The translations under genes were made by a program, and so were the position numbers. Shown here piece after piece: positions 57,459 to 64,000 of a DNA stretch of 64,000 bases; position 1 is the stretch's first letter, and every line of letters starts with the position of its first letter. The DNA is from Paraburkholderia sediminicola (GTDB lineage: Bacteria; Pseudomonadota; Gammaproteobacteria; Burkholderiales; Burkholderiaceae). Below the pieces are notes generated by a model. It had not been told where the DNA came from, ran no database searches, and worked only from the letters and a program-made list of their open reading frames with translations. The DNA lies in the NCBI RefSeq assembly GCF_902859805.1, contig NZ_CADIKC010000005.1, positions 1-64,000 on the forward strand. Direction: 5' to 3'.

Positions 57459-58334
57459 ATGTCGAAGGTCTGGTTGGTTACGGGAAGCGCCCGCGGGCTT
57501 GGGCGCGACATTGTTGAAACGGCGTTGCGTGCCGGTGAGCGGGTGGTTGCTACGGCGCGCGATCCGCGTCAGTTGGCAGATCTGGTGACGCGCTACGGCG
57601 AGCAGGTTCGCGCGGTTGCGCTGGATGTCACGGATCCGGCAGCGGCGCGCGAGGCAGTGCAGGCCGCAGTCGATGCATTCGGCCGGCTCGATGTGGTCGT
57701 CAACAATGCGGGCTTCGGTCATCTGGCGCCGTTCGAGCAAACTACCGAAGACGATTTCCGTGCGCAGATCGACACCAACTTCTATGGTGTGGTTAACGTC
57801 ACACGCGCGGCACTTCCGGTGCTGCGGAAACAGCGAGCCGGCCACGTGATCCAGATCTCGTCGGTGGGTGGTCGTGTCGGGATCGCGGGTTTGGGCGCGT
57901 ATCAAGCTGCGAAGTGGGCGGTCGGCGGCTTTACCGAGGTGATCAGTCAGGAACTCGCGCCGTTCGGCGTCCACGTCACTGCACTCGAGCCGGGCGGCAT
58001 GAAAACCGAGTGGGGTACGGGGGCAATGGGTGAAGCGCCGGAATTGCTGCCGGACTATGTGCCGTCAGTCGGCGCCGTCGCGAATATGCTGTCCCAGTAC
58101 GTTGGCCAGGAAACCGGCGATCCCGCAAAGGTTGCGCAAGTGGTGCTGAAGCTTGCGTATCACGATTCGTTGCCGGCGCATCTTCTGCTCGGTAGCGACG
58201 CCTTGCACTTCGCCGGCGAAGGTGACAAGGCGCGCGCTGCCGCCGCCGAAGCGTGGCGAGCAGTCAGCGCGGCCACCGATTTTTCCGCGCCGACGCCGCT
58301 GCCGGAATTTCCGGGCGCACCGGCGAAAGCCTGA
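57459..58334 (+). CDS. Short-chain dehydrogenase/reductase
   Basis: 291 residues from the ATG at 57459 (AGGAG upstream). Rossmann motif TGSARGLG (9-16), NNAG (about 83-86), and catalytic Ser-Tyr-Lys with QISSVGG and YQAAK. It is a classical SDR that oxidises or reduces an alcohol/carbonyl with NAD(P)H. It is paired with the TetR gene, a layout typical of a substrate-inducible detoxification module. Confidence 0.9.
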   Translation: MSKVWLVTGSARGLGRDIVETALRAGERVVATARDPRQLADLVTRYGEQVRAVALDVTDPAAAREAVQAAVDAFGRLDVVVNNAGFGHLAPFEQTTEDDFRAQIDTNFYGVVNVTRAALPVLRKQRAGHVIQISSVGGRVGIAGLGAYQAAKWAVGGFTEVISQELAPFGVHVTALEPGGMKTEWGTGAMGEAPELLPDYVPSVGAVANMLSQYVGQETGDPAKVAQVVLKLAYHDSLPAHLLLGSDALHFAGEGDKARAAAAEAWRAVSAATDFSAPTPLPEFPGAPAKA

Positions 58335-58468
58335 ACGCGCATGCGGCCGCCGGGAGACGCTCTGGACGCCTGCCGCGCTCAGGACAAAGCGGTCGCCGCC
58401 CGTTTGTGGGACATATCCGAAGGTTTGACTAATGCGCGCTGGCCGGGCGCAATCGTGGAGCACGCATC

Positions 58469-59170
58469 ATGAAGGTTCTGATATTCGGCGCGACCGGCAT
58501 GGTCGGGCAGGGCGTATTGCGCGAATGCCTGCGCGCGCCTGACGTCGAGGTAGTCCAGACGGTTGGCCGCACTCGCACCGGCCAGCTCGATCCGCGTCTG
58601 ACCGAGCTGATACAGCCGGACCTGATGGACTACCGGTCGGTGGAGGGGGCGCTGACGGGTTTTGACGCGTGCTTTTTCTGTCTGGGCGTCTCGTCCGCGG
58701 GCCTGCAGGAGGCCGAGTATGCGCGGCTCACCTACGACCTGACGCTGGCCGCCGCGCAGACGCTTGCCCGTCTCAATCCGCAGATGACTTTCGTCTATGT
58801 GTCCGGCGCGGGTACCGATAGCACCGAACACGGCCGCACCATGTGGGCGCGGGTCAAGGGCAGGACGGAGAATGCGCTGCTACGGCTGCCGTTCAAGGCC
58901 GTCTACCTGTTCCGCCCCGGCGTGATCGAGCCGCTGAACGGCGCCGTTTCGAAAACCCGCTCGTACCGGTTGTTTTATACGGTGGCGAGGCCGCTTCTGT
59001 CGACGCTGCGCGCGCTGTTTCCCAACCACATTCTGAGCACCGAAGACATTGGTCAGGCGATGCTGGAGGTTGCTCGCCATGGCGCCGCCAAAGCGGTGCT
59101 CGAGGTTGCTGATATCCGTGCGCTGAGCCGCGCCGCAGCAGAGCCGGCGCTCGATCTGAACGCGGGCTGA
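58469..59170 (+). CDS. NAD(P)-binding Rossmann-fold protein
   Basis: 233 residues. N-terminal LIFGATGMVGQGVLRECL is the dinucleotide-binding motif of atypical SDR / NmrA-like proteins; YVSGAGTDSTEHG and AVYLFRPGVIEPL follow. It resembles the YbjT/HTATIP2-like group. It may be cotranscribed with the SDR gene 134 bp upstream. Reaction unknown. Confidence 0.8.
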   Translation: MKVLIFGATGMVGQGVLRECLRAPDVEVVQTVGRTRTGQLDPRLTELIQPDLMDYRSVEGALTGFDACFFCLGVSSAGLQEAEYARLTYDLTLAAAQTLARLNPQMTFVYVSGAGTDSTEHGRTMWARVKGRTENALLRLPFKAVYLFRPGVIEPLNGAVSKTRSYRLFYTVARPLLSTLRALFPNHILSTEDIGQAMLEVARHGAAKAVLEVADIRALSRAAAEPALDLNAG

Positions 59171-59378
59171 ACGCCCGGACTGGGGGCGTCCGGGCGCCGC
59201 GCCGCGGCCCCGCGACGTTTCGTAGTCGAAAAATTTCGTTTAATCCGCCAAATACCGGTCTTTTCCCCCATTCGACGCGCCTCAGCGTCTGGTAGGCTAC
59301 CGTTTCACGAGACGCGCGTTCCCGGCGCGCCCAATTTCTCCACGCGCGTAGGTCAGCGCATGCTCGAATGAAACGTTC

Positions 59379-60890
59379 ATGGTGACGCGCCGACCGAACA
59401 TCGTGATTGCCATCAGTATCGTGCTGGCCAGCGCGATCCTTGCGATCGCGGTGTGGGTATTGGCGCAGATGCGCGACGATGCGTTGCGGCGTGCTCAGGA
59501 TTCGGTCTTCAACGTCTCGCTGCTGGTCGAGCGCGACGTGTCACGCAATCTCGAGATCTACGATCTGTCGCTGCGCGCGGTAATCGACGGCCTGAAACAA
59601 CCCGGCGTGCTGGATCTGCCGCCCAAGATCCGCCAGATGGTGCTGTTCGACGGCTCTGCCAGCGCCAAAGACATGGGTTCGATTTTCGTACTCGACACAG
59701 CCGGTAACATCATCTTCGATTCGCAATCCTCGCCTCCGCGTCCCGTCAATCTCGCCGAGCGCGACTATTTCAAGGTGCAGCGCGATTCCCCCGATGTCGG
59801 CCTGTACGTTAGCCATCCGTTCATGCCCAAGCTGACCGGCAAGGACGTGAGCATTGCGTTGAGCCGTCGTATCTCGCGGCCGGACGGCAGCTTCGGCGGC
59901 GTGGTGGTCGGCACCATGCGCCTCACTTACTTCCGGCATCTCTTCGCCGGCATGAATCTCGGCGCGGGCGGCTCGATGGCGCTGATGCTGAGCGACGGCA
60001 CGATGCTGATGCGGCGCCCGTACGATCCGAAAGTGATCGGGCGGAGTCTGACCGGCACCTCGAACTATTCACGCTTCCTCCAGCAGCCGAGCGGAGACTT
60101 CTTCGGCACGGCGGCAATCGACGGTGTCGAGCGCTGGTACGCGTTCCGCCATATCGATATGTATCCGTTGATTCTCGACGTAGCCCTCTCTACGCGCGAT
60201 ATCTACGTGGAGTGGCGGCATCGCGCGTGGCTCATCGGCTCGCTAATTGCGGCGCTCGACGTGGTGATCATTGCGCTTGCGCTCCTGTTCTCGCAGCAAC
60301 TGCGGCAGCGCCGCGCGGCCGAAGAAGAGTTGCGCGTGCTCGCGCGCACCGACGGGCTGACCGGCCTGAACAATCGCCGCACGTTCGAGGAGCATGCGGA
60401 AGAGGAATGGCGTCGCGCGCAACGTAACGGCTGGCCCTTGTCGATGCTGCTGATCGACGTCGACACGTTCAAAGGCTTCAACGATCTGTACGGCCACTCG
60501 GCCGGTGACGATGCGCTCATCGCCGTGGCGCGTTGCATCGGGCAGAGCGTGCGGCGCCCGGGCGATACCGCCGCGCGCTACGGTGGCGAAGAATTCGCCG
60601 TGCTCCTGCCGGATACCGACGAAACCGGGGCGGCGATCATCGCCGAGAAAATTCGTGCCGCGGTTCAGGAGCTTGAACTTCGCCACGTTGCGAGCTCGCA
60701 CCATGTGCTGACTATCAGCATCGGCATTGCGTGCACCAGCCGCCACGTATTTGCGACGAGCCGCGCCCTCGTCAACGCCGCGGACGAGGCGCTCTACGAG
60801 GCCAAGGACGCCGGCCGCAATCGCGTGCTTTGCTATCCAGTGGCGGCGCGTGCGGATCGGCGGAGTGCCGCGGTGTCGCCGGCGCAATGA
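59379..60890 (+). CDS. Membrane diguanylate cyclase
   Basis: 503 residues. Membrane helix 1 (10-29), an extracytoplasmic dCache-type sensor domain (about 35-275), membrane helix 2 (283-305), then the GGDEF domain with TDGLTGLNNRR and the active-site motif GGEEF at 402-406. RPGD at 393-396, five residues before it, is an intact inhibitory I-site. It makes cyclic di-GMP in response to an external ligand and feeds back on itself. Confidence 0.92.
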   Translation: MVTRRPNIVIAISIVLASAILAIAVWVLAQMRDDALRRAQDSVFNVSLLVERDVSRNLEIYDLSLRAVIDGLKQPGVLDLPPKIRQMVLFDGSASAKDMGSIFVLDTAGNIIFDSQSSPPRPVNLAERDYFKVQRDSPDVGLYVSHPFMPKLTGKDVSIALSRRISRPDGSFGGVVVGTMRLTYFRHLFAGMNLGAGGSMALMLSDGTMLMRRPYDPKVIGRSLTGTSNYSRFLQQPSGDFFGTAAIDGVERWYAFRHIDMYPLILDVALSTRDIYVEWRHRAWLIGSLIAALDVVIIALALLFSQQLRQRRAAEEELRVLARTDGLTGLNNRRTFEEHAEEEWRRAQRNGWPLSMLLIDVDTFKGFNDLYGHSAGDDALIAVARCIGQSVRRPGDTAARYGGEEFAVLLPDTDETGAAIIAEKIRAAVQELELRHVASSHHVLTISIGIACTSRHVFATSRALVNAADEALYEAKDAGRNRVLCYPVAARADRRSAAVSPAQ

Positions 60891-60996
60891 GGCGTGACAA
60901 TTTCAAAGGTATGCCGGTCCGAGGATCGCGCTGAGTTCGAGCAGAGGTCCGGGGCTGATTGGCGCGGAACCGGCCGCATGCGCTGCGCCGGGTAAT

Positions 60997-61008
60997 TTAC
61001 CCGGGTAA
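60997..61008. promoter_or_regulatory. Palindrome TTACCCGGGTAA
   Basis: A 12-bp perfect palindrome centred 29 bp upstream of a similar one. Both share ACCCGGGT and flank the -35 of the DUF2239 gene. Confidence 0.6.
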
Positions 61009-61012
61009 TATG

Positions 61013-61040
61013 TTGCGCTTAATTTATACCCGGGTATAAT
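61013..61040 (+). promoter_or_regulatory. Promoter of the DUF2239 gene with operator
   Basis: -35 TTGCGC (61013) and -10 TATAAT (61035-61040), 16 bp apart. A 16-bp palindrome TTATACCCGGGTATAA (61024-61039) lies across the spacer and -10. A repressor bound there would block polymerase. Confidence 0.65.
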
Positions 61041-61069
61041 TCGACAAATTCATCGTTCTGGAGTTTGTC

Positions 61070-61684
61070 ATGACCCCCCACACCGCAACCTGCACCGCCT
61101 TCGAGGGGCACTCCCGCATCGCCTCGGGTCCCGTGTCCGACGTGGCGCTCGCTGTACGCGACGTGCTGGCGCGCGGCGAACGGGCCCCCGTGCTGATTTT
61201 CGACGACGTCACGAGTCGCCCGGTCGAGTTTGATTTGCGCGGCACGCCTGACGAGATTCTGGCGCGGCTGGCAAGCGAGGCGCCCGGCGAACAACCTGCA
61301 CCAAGCGCTGACGCCGGGGAGGACGACGTCCCGCGTGGCCGCGGCCGGCCCAAGCTCGGTGTGGTGGCGAGAGAGGTGACGTTACTGCCGCGTCATTGGG
61401 ATTGGCTCAATGGGCAATCGGGCGGCGCTTCGGTCGCGCTGCGCAAACTGGTCGACGCGGCGCGCCTCGCGGGCGAGGACAAGGACCGCAAACGCGCAGC
61501 GCAAGAAGCGGTGTATCGCTTCATGACCGCGATCGCCGGCAATCTGCCTGATTACGAAGATGCAACGCGCGCGCTCTATGCCGACGATCGGGCTCGATTT
61601 GACGGCATCGTCGCGGCATGGCCGGAGGATGTGCGCAATCACACGCTGCGTCTGGCTCAGGGTGCGCTCGTCCCGCAGCCGTAA
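61070..61684 (+). CDS. DUF2239 family protein
   Basis: 204 residues. Features are CTAFEGHSRIASGPVSDVALAVRDVL at the start, FDDVTSRPVEFDLRGTP, RGRGRPKLGVVAREVTLLPRHWDWL and a helical C-terminal part. The sequence GRPKLGVVAREVTLLPRHW looks like a DNA-binding arm of a ribbon-helix-helix type. The function is unknown. GGAG precedes the ATG. Given the palindromic promoter, it could regulate itself. Confidence 0.8.
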   Translation: MTPHTATCTAFEGHSRIASGPVSDVALAVRDVLARGERAPVLIFDDVTSRPVEFDLRGTPDEILARLASEAPGEQPAPSADAGEDDVPRGRGRPKLGVVAREVTLLPRHWDWLNGQSGGASVALRKLVDAARLAGEDKDRKRAAQEAVYRFMTAIAGNLPDYEDATRALYADDRARFDGIVAAWPEDVRNHTLRLAQGALVPQP

Positions 61685-62123
61685 ATTCAACCGCGCATTG
61701 AATGTATCGAACGCGTCGAGCGTACTGGCGAGTGCGCTGGCCAACGAAACATAGGGACAAAAAAAAGCCGCTCACGCCGGGGAGCGTGAGCGGTAAGTCG
61801 GAGAGTTACATCAACATCACGTGCGCCCATGGGGGTGAACGCAGCAAACAAAGTCTAAAAGCGCGGCTCATCCCCAAATATCAGACAAATCCCAATCATC
61901 GCGCCGACAGGCAAAGCACGTTGACGTAGCGATCCGGCCCCCGTGTGCCAGGCATTCCTTACATCATCCTGTCCCGGTTATGCCCACCATTTATCGCATC
62001 AAGTCTCTGTTACGCACGCCGTAAAAGAGGTGGCAGCGTCGTCACGTATCTAAAAAATGGCGAAACGGTTTGTCATGCCGCAGCGACGCGAGCGTCCCCT
62101 TAGGACTTATGAAGGATGGTGAG
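61685..62123. other. 439-bp gap upstream of the second chemoreceptor
   Basis: No gene on the plus strand. It contains a minus-strand terminator at 61759-61793 without an obvious gene before it, so a small antisense-strand RNA is possible. Confidence 0.4.
61759..61793 (-). terminator. Orphan minus-strand terminator
   Basis: CCGCTCACGC / six-base loop / GCGTGAGCGG, a perfect 10-bp stem that on the minus strand is followed by a run of eight T. No minus-strand gene lies upstream of it. Confidence 0.7.
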
Positions 62124-63689
62124 ATGAAGTGGTTCGACCGCATGACCGTTTTCAGGAAGCTGCTATTGGCGTTTGCCGTCGTGATCGGATTCTGCGTTGT
62201 GATTGGCGGTACTTCGCTGAAGACGTTGTCGTCGATGCACGCGATTACCGACGCCATCTGCGACCAGCACATGAACGGCCTCTACTGGATGGAAGAGGCG
62301 AACCGTCACAAGATCGATTCCGATCTCGCCGCTGCGAATCTCGGCTATGCCGCCGACGACGCCGGCCGTCAAAAGTTGAAGGACAGCATCGTCGCCTCGC
62401 TCAAGGAGATGCACGGCGCCTACGACCAGTATCGCGCGACCATCGCTACAGCCAAGGGGCAGGAGATGTTCGACGAAGTGCTGCGCAAGTCGGCGGTGTG
62501 GGAGGGCATCGTGCATCAGCAGATCGGTCTCGAACCGATTCCGGCCGGCGTCGACAACAACGAACTCGTGCGCCGCGCGATTGCGTCGAGCGAGGCGCTG
62601 CGCGATCGCATCACGGCGCTGATCGACTATCGCCGTCAGCAGGCCAACGAAGCCCAGCAGGAGGCGAGCGCCGACTATCAGCACATGCGCGTCGTGATGC
62701 TCGCGCTGGTGTTGGGCGCGATCACGGCGGGCACGCTGCTCGCGACGGTGATCGCACGACGCCTCGCGCGTCAGCTCGGCGGCGAACCCGATTACGCGAT
62801 GCATATCGCCAATCGCATCGCCGATGGCGACTTGAGCGTGCGCGTCGACACCCGTGCGGGTGACACCGGCAGCATGCTGTTCGCGCTGCGCAACATGCGC
62901 GAACGGCTGGCCGGCATCGTCTCGGGCATCAGTGAGTCGAGCGAATCGATCCTGATGGCTTCGGGCGAAATCGCGCAGGGCAACACCGATCTGTCGCAAC
63001 GCACCGAAGAGCAGGCTGCCGCGCTGCAGGAAACCGCGTCGAGCATGCAGGAATTGACGTCGACGGTGAAGATGAATGCCGAGAATGCTCAGCAAGCGGG
63101 TGGTGTCGCGCACGGCGCGTCGGAAGTGGCGGCGCGCGGCAGCGGCCTGGTCGGCGATGTGGTCGAAACGATGCGCGAACTGGCGGCCGGCTCGAAGCGC
63201 ATGACCGACATCATCGCGGTGATCGAAGGCATCGCATTCCAGACCAATATTCTCGCGCTGAACGCCGCCGTAGAAGCGGCGCGGGCTGGTGAGCAAGGCC
63301 GCGGCTTTGCGGTGGTGGCGGGCGAAGTGCGTTCGCTCGCGCAGCGCAGCGCGGTGTCGGCCAAGGAGATCAAGGAACTGATCGAAAGCTCGACGGCGCG
63401 TGTGGGCAGCGGCGCCGAACTGGCCGAGCGGGCCGGTCAGACGATGGCGGAAGTCACGCATGCGGTGAAGCGCGTCACCGACATCATGGGTGAGATTTCG
63501 TCGGCGTCGCAGGAGCAGAGCACCGGCATCGAAGAGGTGAACCGCGCGGTTGCGCAGATGGACGACGTGACCCAGCAGAACGCGGCGCTGGTCGAACAGG
63601 CGGCGGCCGCGGCGGCGTCGATGGCGGACCAGGCGAGGCAGTTGCAAGCGGCGGTCACTGTGTTCTCGCTGGACACGCGGCGCGCGTAG
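62124..63689 (+). CDS. Methyl-accepting chemotaxis protein
   Basis: 521 residues from the ATG at 62124 (AAGGA seven bases upstream; ATG 62109 is an alternative). Membrane helix 1 (about 12-30), a four-helix-bundle ligand domain, membrane helix 2 (about 190-210), a HAMP domain and a signalling domain with [24 protein letters not shown] split over the hairpin tip. Unlike the other receptor here, it lacks the C-terminal W-x-x-F tail. Confidence 0.9.
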   Translation: MKWFDRMTVFRKLLLAFAVVIGFCVVIGGTSLKTLSSMHAITDAICDQHMNGLYWMEEANRHKIDSDLAAANLGYAADDAGRQKLKDSIVASLKEMHGAYDQYRATIATAKGQEMFDEVLRKSAVWEGIVHQQIGLEPIPAGVDNNELVRRAIASSEALRDRITALIDYRRQQANEAQQEASADYQHMRVVMLALVLGAITAGTLLATVIARRLARQLGGEPDYAMHIANRIADGDLSVRVDTRAGDTGSMLFALRNMRERLAGIVSGISESSESILMASGEIAQGNTDLSQRTEEQAAALQETASSMQELTSTVKMNAENAQQAGGVAHGASEVAARGSGLVGDVVETMRELAAGSKRMTDIIAVIEGIAFQTNILALNAAVEAARAGEQGRGFAVVAGEVRSLAQRSAVSAKEIKELIESSTARVGSGAELAERAGQTMAEVTHAVKRVTDIMGEISSASQEQSTGIEEVNRAVAQMDDVTQQNAALVEQAAAAAASMADQARQLQAAVTVFSLDTRRA

Positions 63690-63827
63690 CGCGCTTCACA
63701 CGTGCTTCACGCGCGTTTTGCCACCCTTGCCAGGCCTGGTGGCTCTCCGTACACTCGCGCGTAATTCCCAGGCGGCGCAGTTCCGCTGCGCCGCCCACTA
63801 AAACGCCGACAGAGGAGAACCCCCGCC

Positions 63828-64000
63828 ATGGCCGATTCCTATTTCCCACGCTGGCGCGCCCAGCCGAACGCTGCCGAGGGCCGTATTGTCGGCACCGACG
63901 AGCGTCTCGCGTGGCCGCAGATGTTTGCAATGGGTATCCAGCACGTTGTCGCGATGTTCGGTTCCACCGTGCTCGCGCCGTTGCTGATGGGCTTCGATCC
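63828..64000 (+). CDS. Uracil/xanthine permease, NCS2 family (partial)
   Basis: The first 57 codons, cut by the window end. AGAGGAGAAC precedes the ATG. The residues WPQMFAMGIQHVVAMFGSTV match the first membrane helix of NCS2 nucleobase permeases (UraA/PyrP/RutG), in which GIQHVVAMFG is a hallmark. It would import a nucleobase with protons. Confidence 0.88.
   Translation, partial: MADSYFPRWRAQPNAAEGRIVGTDERLAWPQMFAMGIQHVVAMFGSTVLAPLLMGFD

Overview
The window reads as a piece of chromosome from a Burkholderiaceae bacterium, most likely Paraburkholderia. The basis is high GC, an H-NS protein of the short Burkholderia type, a high-potential iron-sulfur protein, many chemotaxis and diguanylate cyclase genes, and conserved Burkholderiales gene clusters. 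This is a judgement from gene content; no database was searched.

Layout. 1-840: noncoding, with copies of an interspersed repeat. 841-5238: amino-acid permease, a NarL-type two-component pair, and ferredoxin-NADP reductase. 5825-13304: a sugar ABC importer like YtfQ-YtfR-YtfT-YjfF, with its LacI-type regulator and an aldose 1-epimerase. 13342-26199: mixed metabolic genes (nuclease-fold hydrolase, AAA ATPase, LhgO-like oxidase, HiPIP, MHS transporter, amidase, dienelactone hydrolase, nitronate monooxygenase, branched-chain amino-acid binding protein, cupin-like protein). 26293-34334: repeat-rich lipoprotein, MFS exporter, HugZ-like protein, H-NS, cation efflux, Lrp regulator, exonuclease, metallo-beta-lactamase-fold hydrolase. 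34502-39119: a possible structured RNA, then the conserved cluster rlpA / rsmI / yraN / diaA / BON lipoprotein / cytochrome c, ending in a tRNA-Ala(CGC) gene.

39308-54488 is a foreign element of about 15.2 kb inserted directly behind tRNA-Ala. It has imperfect 25-bp terminal inverted repeats, an 8-bp direct repeat on each side (TTGTCCGA), and clusters of a 20-bp subterminal repeat. The apparent terminator of the tRNA now lies beyond the far end of the element. It carries no transposase of its own that I can recognise, only an IS110-family insertion with a frameshifted transposase. Its cargo is (a) a RADAR anti-phage system, rdrA-rdrB (ATPase plus divergent adenosine deaminase), (b) a tightly coupled four-gene operon on the other strand (D12-class adenine DNA methyltransferase, calcineurin-like phosphoesterase, ORC/CDC6-like ATPase, protein of unknown fold) that looks like a second, to me unrecognised, defence system, and (c) two small unknown genes.

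54647-64000 returns to ordinary chromosome: two chemoreceptors, a TetR/SDR pair, an NAD(P)-binding protein, a diguanylate cyclase, a DUF2239 protein with striking palindromes in its promoter, and the start of an NCS2 uracil/xanthine permease cut by the window edge.
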